From an uncultured Lachnospiraceae bacterium (GTDB taxonomy: Bacteria; Bacillota; Clostridia; Lachnospirales; Lachnospiraceae): a stretch of DNA of 6,565 bases. Shown here piece after piece: positions 1 to 5,097 of the stretch. The translations under genes and the position numbers were made by a program. Position 1 is the first letter of the stretch. Every line of letters starts with the position of its first letter. The notes under the pieces were generated by a model. That model did no database searches. It had not been told where the DNA came from and saw only the letters and a list, made by a program, of their open reading frames with translations. The stretch covers positions 1 through 6,565 of the forward strand of contig CACZQX010000126.1 in assembly GCA_902783445.1 (NCBI GenBank), read 5' to 3'.

Positions 1-2
1 AA

Positions 3-989
3 AATGGTGAAATCGACCCGATGCTTTTCGTTGAATACTCGGGCTCTTATGATCAGTTTGTTCGTAGGGTCGATAGCGAATACGATGTTAAATTTACAGA
101 AAAAGAAGAGAAGATAATAGAGTTCGTGTCAAACATAATAATGAACGGAAAGCGAATTCATGAACTTTTGATGCTTCAAATGCTTTTGAATGAGGGCGCA
201 TTTACTTCAAACGAAATGAGAGAAGCACTAAACAAACTTGGAGAGACTTACAAAGAAAAGGATTACGAGTCATCATGTCGTGTTTTAACAAAGGAGTTCC
301 TTAATAGCGCATCCGACAAGTCAAAATATGGCGAAGTTGAACTTGTGGAAGAAATAGCAAATGCTGATGGGGTGATGAAAAGAGCAAGCTCTTTCGTAGA
401 TAAACTTCACAATATAAATTTTGAAAAAGAGCTTCAAACTCTGATAGAATATGGTATTTGCAGATATAAGGATATGTATGATGACCATGACGAAAATAAT
501 TTGGTGCTTTATCAGAAGTATTCAAGGAAAGATGCGTGTCGTTTGCTTAATTGGGAAAAAGATAATAGTGCAGTTATTTTTGGATATAGTTTTAGTGCAG
601 GGACATGCCCAATTTTTGTAACATATAAAAAATCTGATGACATAGCAAAAACTATTAAGTTTGAGGATGAGTTTGAACTAGTATCTGTGGAACAAGAAAT
701 ACGTAGTAGCAAAGTGTTTAGCTGGTGGACAACTAGTAATAGAAGAATAGACAGTCCAGATGCACAGCGAATTATACATGCAAAAGAAACTGGTTTGAAA
801 ATCTTATTATTTATTAAAAAAAGCGATGGGGAAGGTTCGGATTTTTACTATATGGGAGAAGTGGAACCAATAAGTTGGCAAGAAAAGACAATAGAAAATG
901 AAAATGGAGATAAATTGCCAATTGTAAATTTTAAATTATCGCTTCGAAATGAAGCGAGAAAAGACATTTTTGATTACTTTACAGCTTAG
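3..989 (+). CDS. DEAD/DEAH-type helicase, C-terminal part with DUF3427 region (5' end outside window)
   Basis: The frame is open to the left edge (it reads NGEIDP before the first ATG at 21), so this is the last ~328 residues of a longer protein rather than a gene starting at 21. Numbering from that ATG, residues ~160-320 look like the C-terminal half of DUF3427: LYQKYSRKDACRLLNW (164-179), VIFGYSF, then LLFIKKSDGEGSDFYYMGEV (262-281) and a final SLRNEARKDIFDYF. In known families DUF3427 follows an SF2 helicase core, often with an N-terminal phospholipase-D-like nuclease domain, in proteins of about 1000 residues. No helicase motifs lie in the visible part, so the ATPase core is inferred. The preceding ~150 residues are helical and charged. 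The gene ends at a TAG that overlaps the next gene's ribosome binding site, so the two are probably co-translated. Arg codons are often AGA/AGG and Ile often ATA. Confidence 0.85.
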   Translation, partial: NGEIDPMLFVEYSGSYDQFVRRVDSEYDVKFTEKEEKIIEFVSNIIMNGKRIHELLMLQMLLNEGAFTSNEMREALNKLGETYKEKDYESSCRVLTKEFLNSASDKSKYGEVELVEEIANADGVMKRASSFVDKLHNINFEKELQTLIEYGICRYKDMYDDHDENNLVLYQKYSRKDACRLLNWEKDNSAVIFGYSFSAGTCPIFVTYKKSDDIAKTIKFEDEFELVSVEQEIRSSKVFSWWTTSNRRIDSPDAQRIIHAKETGLKILLFIKKSDGEGSDFYYMGEVEPISWQEKTIENENGDKLPIVNFKLSLRNEARKDIFDYFTA

Positions 990-997
990 GAGGAATT

Positions 998-1399
998 ATG
1001 AAAACAGTTAAAGTTGTGGCAGCAGTTATAAAGGCAACGAATGAAAAAGGCGAGCCAATTATATTTGCAACACAAAGAGGATACGGAGATTTTAAAGGCG
1101 GCTGGGAATTCCCGGGTGGAAAAGTTGAAGCAGGGGAAACGCCACAGGAGGCTTTAAAACGCGAGATAATTGAAGAACTTGAAACGGAAATCAAGGTGGG
1201 CGAATACATCGACACTATCGAATATGATTATCCGACATTTCATCTGTCTATGGACTGCTTTTGGTGCGAGGTGGTAGAAGGCCATCTTGTATTAAAAGAA
1301 CATGAAGCCGCAAAGTGGGTAAACAAGGAAAATATAAGAAGCGTAGACTGGCTGCCGGCGGATGTGACGTTGATTGATAAAGTTGAGAGTGGGATGTAG
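998..1399 (+). CDS. NUDIX (deoxy)nucleoside triphosphate pyrophosphohydrolase, MutT-like
   Basis: A 133-residue, single-domain NUDIX hydrolase of normal length. It begins with a beta strand (KVVAAVI) followed by WEFPGGKVE (36-44). The Nudix box spans 41-63: G41-x5-E47-x7-R55-E56-x2-E59-E60, with the usual Mg2+-binding glutamates present. The box's final Gly is Glu (E62), as often seen in the CTP/8-oxo-dGTP branch related to MutT. The likely reaction is hydrolysis of an NTP or dNTP to the monophosphate plus pyrophosphate in the cytoplasm; possible roles are sanitising oxidised nucleotides or controlling a nucleotide pool. Substrate cannot be read from sequence. The start is well fixed: AGGAGG at 988-993 lies 4 nt upstream and overlaps the helicase stop codon. 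Pairing with a DUF3427 helicase suggests a joint role in DNA repair or defence (inference). Confidence 0.92.
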   Translation: MKTVKVVAAVIKATNEKGEPIIFATQRGYGDFKGGWEFPGGKVEAGETPQEALKREIIEELETEIKVGEYIDTIEYDYPTFHLSMDCFWCEVVEGHLVLKEHEAAKWVNKENIRSVDWLPADVTLIDKVESGM

Positions 1400-1430
1400 T
1401 TTAGTTTACAGCTAGAAATGGTGATGCTAT

Positions 1431-1943
1431 ATGATGAATGAAGCACAAGAAGATAAAATCAACAGTATCAAAGAAAAAGTTCAAAGACTAATCGATATTG
1501 TCAATGAGCTTGAACGAGATTTTCCGGGAAGACATTTTACTCTTGATGGGCATTTGGTTGGAAGCATTGGCGAAGTCTTAGCTGCATATTATTACGGAAT
1601 TGAGCTGTATACAGCTTCGGCAGTAGCACACGATGGGGAAGTTGACGGTAAGAAGGTTCAAATAAAAATTACGCAGCAAGATAATATTGTGATAGGACAT
1701 GAGCCGGATTATTTGGTAGCACTTTATCTTAAAAGAAATGGGGATATTTACGAGATTTACAACGGCCCCGGTAAAGAACCCTGGGAAACCGCAAGCAAAA
1801 GGGATTCTCATAATAATAGGCACATGCTTGTTAATAAGCTCATGGAGTTGGATAAATTGGTGTCTGATGATGCGAGAATAAGACAGCAACATTCTTTGGA
1901 AAAAATGAAGAAAGAGTATAAGAATAAAAAGAAGAATGGTTAA
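1431..1943 (+). CDS. DUF6998-like protein with PD-(D/E)XK nuclease-type motif
   Basis: A 170-residue protein resembling, from memory, the DUF6998 family of restriction-endonuclease-like proteins. The helical N-terminus (1-35) leads to LVGSIGEVLAAYYYG (42-56), with E48 as a likely first acidic residue. AHDGEVDG (66-73) follows, then the strand KKVQIKIT (74-81). D68/D72 with Q77-x-K79 fit a PD-(D/E)XK catalytic core in which Q replaces the usual E/D of motif III. A hydrophobic strand (YLVALYL, 94-100) and a C-terminal helix (VNKLMELDKLV) follow; the last ~20 residues are Lys-rich (EKMKKEYKNKKKNG) and could contact nucleic acid. There are two in-frame ATGs (1431 and 1434). A GGTGAT at 1420-1425 acts as the ribosome binding site and spaces acceptably to either. 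The gap to the NUDIX gene is 31 bp with no hairpin. Nuclease activity is inferred from the fold motif only. Confidence 0.75.
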   Translation: MMNEAQEDKINSIKEKVQRLIDIVNELERDFPGRHFTLDGHLVGSIGEVLAAYYYGIELYTASAVAHDGEVDGKKVQIKITQQDNIVIGHEPDYLVALYLKRNGDIYEIYNGPGKEPWETASKRDSHNNRHMLVNKLMELDKLVSDDARIRQQHSLEKMKKEYKNKKKNG

Positions 1944-1954
1944 GGTTGTAAAAA

Positions 1955-2245
1955 ATGAGTAGAAAAGAACAACTTGAAGCGTTTATAAAACAGTGTTGCG
2001 AAAATTCATCGATATACTACGCGGGTAAACACCAAGCGGTTAAGTATTTGCGTGGACAAGGAAAAATTGTCTATATAGAGCAAAGCAGAATGCTGGACTA
2101 TTGCGAGTTTCATATTCCTGACTATGCTGGTGAGTCGGATGACATGCTTATTGAAAAACTAATGTCAGAAGGAAAAGAAATAAGAGGCTGTGAGTCACAT
2201 GACTTTATGGACTGCCATTATACGTATTCGTTTATGCTTAAATAA
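1955..2245 (+). CDS. Uncharacterised 96-residue Cys/His-containing protein
   Basis: I do not recognise this family. It is a small soluble protein with no signal peptide or membrane segment. Residues 1-45 look mixed alpha/beta (helix EQLEAFIKQCC, then HQAVKYLR and the strand KIVYIEQ). The C-terminal half is acidic and holds most of the possible metal ligands: C50, H53, C79, H82, C87 and H88, with C14/C15 earlier. The arrangement C79-x2-H82-x4-C87-H88 could bind a metal, but it matches no finger type I know. The start is ATG 1955, with a weak AAGG at 1942-1945 about 9 nt upstream. The gene lies 11 bp after the DUF6998-like gene and 15 bp before the NERD gene, so it is almost certainly co-transcribed with two nuclease-fold genes. 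An accessory or immunity-like role is possible but unsupported by sequence. Confidence 0.75.
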   Translation: MSRKEQLEAFIKQCCENSSIYYAGKHQAVKYLRGQGKIVYIEQSRMLDYCEFHIPDYAGESDDMLIEKLMSEGKEIRGCESHDFMDCHYTYSFMLK

Positions 2246-2251
2246 AAAGGG
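2245..2251 (+). promoter_or_regulatory. Ribosome binding site that fixes the NERD gene start
   Basis: AAAAGGG lies 9 nt before ATG 2261. A TTG codon at 2252 is in the same frame and would add three residues, but it directly abuts this site with no spacer, so it cannot be the start. Confidence 0.7.
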
Positions 2252-2260
2252 TTGAATGAT

Positions 2261-2878
2261 ATGGTTTCTACTATCGTAATAGCTATAATTATTGCCGTTA
2301 TTGTCATCGTTGTTTTATCGGTTGTTTTAGGTATTGCCCTCTCAAAAGCTGATTTTGGCACTTTCTTTGAATCAGGTAAAAAGAGAGCCGGACGTCAAGG
2401 TGAACAATTTGCCGCACAGCTGATAAGAGGAGTTTTGAATGAAAAAGATGTGCTATTAAACAATGTGAGTATATCTTTTGGAGATAAACCTGCAGAGCTT
2501 GATAATGTGATTATCAATAATCGCGGAGTTTTCGTTATAGAAGTTAAGAATTATAGCGGTACTCTTTATGGAAATGAAGATGACTATGATTGGATTAAAA
2601 CAAAATGCACAGATGCAGGGAATATTTATCAAGAGCCTGTAAAGAACCCAATTAAGCAGGTGAAACGCCAGGTGTATATTTTGTCAAGCTTCTTGAAACT
2701 GTATGGGATAAACGTATGGGTTGAGGGATATGCTTTCTTGGTGGGAAGAAATAGCCCCGTGAGAAGCAAGTACGTTCTTGATAGTATCAATGGAATAAAT
2801 GATGCTATCCATTTGGGGACAAACAACAATTTAACAAAGAGTCAGAAAGATAGAATATTAGAGTTACTTTCCTGGTAA
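2261..2878 (+). CDS. Membrane-anchored NERD (nuclease-related domain) protein
   Basis: A 205-residue protein. Residues ~4-27 form one very hydrophobic membrane segment (Ile/Val-rich), followed by a basic stretch K40-R45 that predicts the main domain lies in the cytoplasm. The NERD domain starts at GRQGEQFAAQLI (44-55). Motifs visible are E48, the AELDNVII strand with E79/D81, FVIEVKNYSG with E94-x-K96 (motif III of the PD-(D/E)XK fold), and NPIKQVKRQV (129-138), all typical of NERD proteins. All core residues expected of an active nuclease-like site seem intact. NERD domains occur alone or fused to helicases and kinases; function is mostly inferred to be DNA processing. In this operon it follows a DUF3427 helicase fragment and a second PD-(D/E)XK-like protein. 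No lipobox is present and the N-terminus has no obvious cleavage site, so it looks like a stable anchor. Confidence 0.88.
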   Translation: MVSTIVIAIIIAVIVIVVLSVVLGIALSKADFGTFFESGKKRAGRQGEQFAAQLIRGVLNEKDVLLNNVSISFGDKPAELDNVIINNRGVFVIEVKNYSGTLYGNEDDYDWIKTKCTDAGNIYQEPVKNPIKQVKRQVYILSSFLKLYGINVWVEGYAFLVGRNSPVRSKYVLDSINGINDAIHLGTNNNLTKSQKDRILELLSW

Positions 2879-2903
2879 TAGGAATTAGAAAGGGATTAAA
2901 TAA

Positions 2904-3563
2904 ATGAAAAAAATCATGATTATTGCGGGTTTACTCGCATCTTTAATGCTTACGGCATGCACGGGCAAACCGGCTGACAATGCAGGTGACGATGCTACGG
3001 TGCCGACGAAAGGAGCGGAAACCGAAGCTACAACGGAAACTAATTCAGGGGAAACAGAGTCCTTCTTTGCGCAGTTTGAATCAACCGACTTCTCATTTTC
3101 CAGCGGAGCCGGTGCATGGGTAACATCTTTCGAAGTGGATGAAAACGGTCATTTTAAGGGCAGTTACATGGATACCGATATGGGCACGCCTGAAACGGAT
3201 AACGCTCACATTGTTCGTTATTGCTGCGATTTTGAAGGGGATTTTGCCAAGCCGGAAAAAATCGATGACTATACATATAAAACAAGTATAGTTAACATAA
3301 CATTTGCGCAAGAACCGGGAACCGAAGAAGTAAAAAATGACACACGATTCGTCTACACAGAGCCTTACGGCCTTGATGGCGGCAAGGATTTTTACTTCTA
3401 TATGGAAGGGAAACCTTTGGATTCGATTGATGAAGAAATATTGATTTGGGTGCAGTCGGCATGGTTGGATACACCTAATCCGGATAAAGATATCAAGGCG
3501 TTGCCTTTTACAATATTTGTCAATGAAAACCAACATTTTGGCTTTAGTTCGGCAGAAGAATAG
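2904..3563 (+). CDS. Secreted lipoprotein of unknown function
   Basis: A 219-residue protein with a clear lipoprotein signal peptide: MKK, a hydrophobic core (residues 4-16), and the lipobox L16-T-A-C19. Cleavage before C19 and lipidation would leave the protein on the outer face of the membrane. A low-complexity Thr/Glu/Ala linker (21-52) follows. The folded part (about 53-219) is beta-rich: FSFSSGAGAWVTSFEVDENGHF, GSYMDTDMG, CCDFEGDF, DDYTYK, EPYGLDGGKDFYFYM. I recall similar stretches in other hypothetical Firmicute lipoproteins, but no named domain. Adjacent Cys107-Cys108 are unusual for an exported protein. The start is supported by AAAGGG (2889-2894) 9 nt upstream. It sits 25 bp after the NERD gene without a terminator. 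Its composition is somewhat more GC-rich, with CGT/CGA Arg codons, unlike the AGA-rich genes upstream, so it may belong to a different module on the same transcript. Confidence 0.9.
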   Translation: MKKIMIIAGLLASLMLTACTGKPADNAGDDATVPTKGAETEATTETNSGETESFFAQFESTDFSFSSGAGAWVTSFEVDENGHFKGSYMDTDMGTPETDNAHIVRYCCDFEGDFAKPEKIDDYTYKTSIVNITFAQEPGTEEVKNDTRFVYTEPYGLDGGKDFYFYMEGKPLDSIDEEILIWVQSAWLDTPNPDKDIKALPFTIFVNENQHFGFSSAEE

Positions 3564-3572
3564 GAGCATCAC

Positions 3573-3782
3573 ATGTCATACACTGTTAAACACATTTACG
3601 AGGCTGACTATGGTTGCGAGGAGCGGCCGGCGGGCTATAAGCCTAAGGATATTGTTATTTTGTCGGACGATTCCGGCGCAGAAATTAGGCTGGAACTGCC
3701 TGACGAAGAGCTTGTCACTAAGGGCATCAACGAAGGCGATATGGTGTGGTTGGATGAGAATAACGAGATTATAAAGGCATAA
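3573..3782 (+). CDS. Small acidic protein, 69 residues, unknown function
   Basis: No family recognised. It is a soluble acidic protein with no signal or membrane segment. It has predicted strands VKHIYEADYG (5-14), KDIVILSDD (25-33), AEIRLELP (36-43), and a C-terminal GINEGDMVWLDENNEII (51-67). That last segment has the look of a small beta-barrel end (Gly-turn then paired strands), but this is a guess. The ribosome binding site AGGAG (3562-3566) overlaps the stop codon of the lipoprotein gene and lies 6 nt before the ATG, which argues for a real gene co-expressed with the lipoprotein. A longer overlapping frame beginning at 3517 inside the lipoprotein gene lacks such support. Only 20 bp separate its stop from the convergent methyltransferase stop, and no hairpin terminator is visible there. 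Confidence 0.8.
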   Translation: MSYTVKHIYEADYGCEERPAGYKPKDIVILSDDSGAEIRLELPDEELVTKGINEGDMVWLDENNEIIKA

Positions 3783-3802
3783 AAAAGTCTGTAAAAATAT
3801 AA
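3783..3802. other. Convergent gene junction without visible terminator
   Basis: These 20 AT-rich bases separate the 69-residue gene (+) from the methyltransferase gene (-). I see A/T runs but no stem-loop, so transcripts from the two sides may overlap or end by factor-dependent means. Confidence 0.5.
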
Positions 3803-4594
3803 TCATGATATCCTCAGCACTGCAAGAGCCGCATAATGAAGCACATCAAATCGTTCAGGTGCGATTTCATCAAGCAGCTTCCTGTGTTCTTCATCCCATT
3901 TTGCAAGTTCCTTCCCGGACAATGACGCACCCACACCACGACAGGCTTTCATTCGACCATGCCAGGATTCTTTCGTGAATGGCACCAACACATCATATTC
4001 CTCGTGATCTTCCGGCTCAAAATACTCATACGCCACATCCGGAATCCATATCGGATGTTTCGTTTCACCGGCACCTGACCAGTTCGGACTGTATTTCAGC
4101 ACGAGTTCTTCACTTTTTCCTGCAATCTTGTTTTCATACGGAAGCCACGCCATATAGAGGATTAAAAGCTTTCCCTCCGGTTTCAGAAGCTCTGCCAGTT
4201 TCGGCATCACACGATCATGATCAAAATACCGGAAACACTGACAAGCCGTGATAACATCAAAGCTTTCTTTGGGAAAATCGATATCTTCCGTAGGAACGGC
4301 AAAATAATCTATCTTCATCCCGGCCCCGTCCGAAAGGATCTTTGCCTGTTCTATCTGCTCGGGAGATATATCCGTTCCCGTCCACTTTGCACCATAACGG
4401 TACATGTTTCGCGGCAATACCCCTGTACCGGTTCCCAGATCCAGTACATTCTGACCATCTATACAAAGTCCTCTGTCTATGATTTTCTGATAAAACTCTT
4501 TCGGATAGATATCCCTATATCTTGCATATTCCTCGGAGGTTCTTCCCCAGTCAAAGGCTTTTCCTGCATCTATCCGATTATCTGTTATTTCCAT
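3803..4594 (-). CDS. Class I SAM-dependent methyltransferase
   Basis: A 263-residue cytosolic methyltransferase of the Methyltransf_11/25 type. Residues 45-60 hold motif I, VLDLGTGTG (50-58), which binds S-adenosylmethionine. TGTDIS gives the acidic residue D75 for the ribose hydroxyls. FDVITACQCFRYFD (112-125) is the motif III/IV region, and LLKPEGKLLILY (136-147) is the strand after it. The C-terminal ~110 residues, with the aromatic segment PIWIPDVAYEYFEPEDHEEYD (181-201, shown in part), probably form the substrate lid. The substrate is unknown; this subfamily is generally annotated as a small-molecule methyltransferase. The N-terminus KAFDWGRTSEEYARYRDIYP (12-31) is what I expect for this group, supporting ATG at 4594. 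No Shine-Dalgarno precedes it. Instead, the stop of the upstream 53-residue gene ends two bases before the ATG, so expression probably depends on translational coupling. Confidence 0.9.
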   Translation of the reverse strand: MEITDNRIDAGKAFDWGRTSEEYARYRDIYPKEFYQKIIDRGLCIDGQNVLDLGTGTGVLPRNMYRYGAKWTGTDISPEQIEQAKILSDGAGMKIDYFAVPTEDIDFPKESFDVITACQCFRYFDHDRVMPKLAELLKPEGKLLILYMAWLPYENKIAGKSEELVLKYSPNWSGAGETKHPIWIPDVAYEYFEPEDHEEYDVLVPFTKESWHGRMKACRGVGASLSGKELAKWDEEHRKLLDEIAPERFDVLHYAALAVLRIS

Positions 4595-4596
4595 AA

Positions 4597-4758
4597 TTAG
4601 TTTCTTGAATCTTGTAATACATAATCGTTGTACTGCTGCATTAGAACCTTCATTGTTTCTTCATGAGCAGTTACACGACCGTTTTCCATGTCATCAATGC
4701 CTTTATCCAACTCTTTGGATAATTTTGTGTTTTCAATATCAGAAATTGTCGCTTTCAT
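4597..4758 (-). CDS. Antitoxin-like small protein, 53 residues
   Basis: The start is ATG 4758, chosen because a perfect AGGAGG (4766-4771) lies 7 nt upstream. A longer reading from 4884 would begin upstream of the predicted transcription start and is unlikely. The sequence is helical and charged: SKELDKGIDDMENGRVTAHEET (14-35) resembles the C-terminal region of RelB/YoeB-antitoxin-type proteins, which often carry a phrase like LDKAIDDIENGR followed by an amphipathic helix that wraps a toxin. It is shorter than most (typically 70-90 residues) and has no clear DNA-binding domain. No toxin gene is adjacent; the next gene, two bases away, is the methyltransferase. It could be an orphan or remnant antitoxin, or a small partner of the methyltransferase. 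Assignment is tentative; that it is a translated gene is more certain than its function. Confidence 0.65.
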   Translation of the reverse strand: MKATISDIENTKLSKELDKGIDDMENGRVTAHEETMKVLMQQYNDYVLQDSRN

Positions 4759-4765
4759 AGCAATT

Positions 4766-4771
4766 CCTCCT
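4766..4771 (-). promoter_or_regulatory. Shine-Dalgarno site of the 53-residue gene
   Basis: AGGAGG on the minus strand, 7 nt before ATG 4758. It fixes the start well downstream of the longest open frame. It may be masked by pairing with UCCUUC at 4825-4820 of the same transcript (six pairs, one a G-U). Confidence 0.85.
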
Positions 4772-4787
4772 ATCATACAGCATGCTC

Positions 4788-4831
4788 CTTTCTCTAATAA
4801 TTGTAGAGAAAGTCCATTTGAAGGACTTCCT
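4788..4831 (-). promoter_or_regulatory. Leader RNA with two mutually exclusive hairpins (possible attenuator)
   Basis: On the minus-strand transcript, hairpin A pairs AGGAAGUCC (4831-4823) with GGACUUUCU (4815-4807), nine pairs including one G-U, with a 7-nt loop. Hairpin B pairs CUUUCUCUA (4812-4804) with UAGAGAAAG (4796-4788), nine perfect pairs, also with a 7-nt loop. They share CUUUCU (4812-4807), so only one can form. Hairpin A also ties up UCC of a possible anti-Shine-Dalgarno segment (4825-4820). There is no U-run after either stem, so a translational rather than transcriptional switch is more likely. Pairings are read directly from sequence; function is inferred. Confidence 0.5.
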
Positions 4832-4847
4832 AATTGGTTTCGTTCAT
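4830..4847 (-). CDS. Possible leader mini-ORF (five codons)
   Basis: ATG AAC GAA ACC AAT TAG encodes MNETN. An AAGGA (4859-4855) lies 7 nt upstream. The stop codon falls at the foot of hairpin A, so a ribosome finishing here would cover its 5' arm. An in-frame ATG at 4862 would make it ten codons but sits almost at the predicted transcription start. Five codons can arise by chance, so this rests on position and spacing only. Confidence 0.25.
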   Translation of the reverse strand: MNETN

Positions 4848-4870
4848 AAGGTAATCCTTCATTTAAAAAC

Positions 4871-4900
4871 ATTATAACATACACATATATGGCGTGTCAT
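4871..4900 (-). promoter_or_regulatory. Promoter of the antitoxin-like/methyltransferase unit
   Basis: Reading the minus strand: -35 ATGACA (4900-4895, five of six consensus bases), an 18-bp spacer, and a perfect -10 TATAAT (4876-4871) preceded by TGT, which makes an extended -10. Transcription would start near 4864, giving a leader of about 105 nt before ATG 4758. The -35 overlaps one copy of a 13-bp repeat (4891-4903), a possible operator. Confidence 0.75.
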
Positions 4901-4996
4901 ATAGAATTACCCTTATGTATGAAATTGTAAAATAATGAATTTCTGCCGAATCGACGTGAAATTACTTAGAAAAATTTGTCTCGCGCGTTTCATATA
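4891..4996 (+). repeat. Pair of similar 13-bp direct repeats
   Basis: GGCGTGTCATATA (4891-4903) and CGCGTTTCATATA (4984-4996) match at 11 of 13 positions. The first overlaps the -35 of the minus-strand promoter; the second begins the palindromic stretch TCATATATGA. They could be binding sites of one regulator, but with only two AT-rich copies chance cannot be excluded. Confidence 0.3.
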
Positions 4997-5062
4997 TGAC
5001 AAATATTAAGATGTATTGTACAGGAATTAAGGCAATTCGTCAATTAAATTTTGCAAATTTAT

Positions 5063-5091
5063 TGGATTATAGGGCAAAATTGAGGTAAAAT
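5063..5091 (+). promoter_or_regulatory. Weak candidate promoter for the HAD gene operon
   Basis: TAAAAT (5086-5091) is a reasonable -10, with TTGGAT (5063-5068) 17 bp upstream as a poor -35. If used, transcription would begin at about the ATG 5098, giving a leaderless message. An alternative is TTGCAA (5051-5056) with CAAAAT (5075-5080). The promoter must lie in this region because the gene is first in its operon, but the exact site is uncertain. Confidence 0.25.
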
Positions 5092-5097
5092 AGATAC

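Larger units (their letters stand above)
4759..5097. other. Divergent intergenic region, 339 bp
   Basis: This is the only gene-poor stretch over 300 bp. Its left third is the leader and promoter of the minus-strand unit. From about 4904 to 5097 it is AT-rich with GAAATT/AATTTC repeats (4921-4926, 4938-4943, 4958-4963), a 10-bp palindrome TCATATATGA (4990-4999), and the upstream region of the HAD gene. A 24-codon frame beginning near 4935 has no ribosome binding site and looks like chance. No RNA gene or insertion sequence is recognised. Confidence 0.6.

Noticed and set aside
2252..2260. TTG start for the NERD gene
   Set aside because: It directly abuts the AAAAGGG site with no spacer; ATG 2261 has a 9-nt spacing.
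3517..3774. 85-codon + frame overlapping the lipoprotein and 69-residue genes
   Set aside because: It has no ribosome binding site and overlaps two well-supported genes; its Arg/Leu-rich translation looks like an out-of-frame shadow.
3979..4600. Two + strand frames opposite the methyltransferase gene (90 and 127 codons)
   Set aside because: They are antisense to a gene with full SAM-methyltransferase motifs and show no domain or ribosome binding site.
4759..4884. N-terminal extension of the 53-residue gene to ATG 4884 (95 residues)
   Set aside because: The extended start lies upstream of the predicted transcription start, the added residues look non-protein-like, and a perfect AGGAGG points to ATG 4758.
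4921..4963. GAAATT/AATTTC repeats as an operator or CRISPR-like array
   Set aside because: The units are only six bases of common AT-rich sequence with irregular spacing; there is no array structure.
4935..5010. 24-codon frame in the divergent intergenic region
   Set aside because: No ribosome binding site and no recognisable peptide; such lengths are expected by chance in AT-rich DNA.
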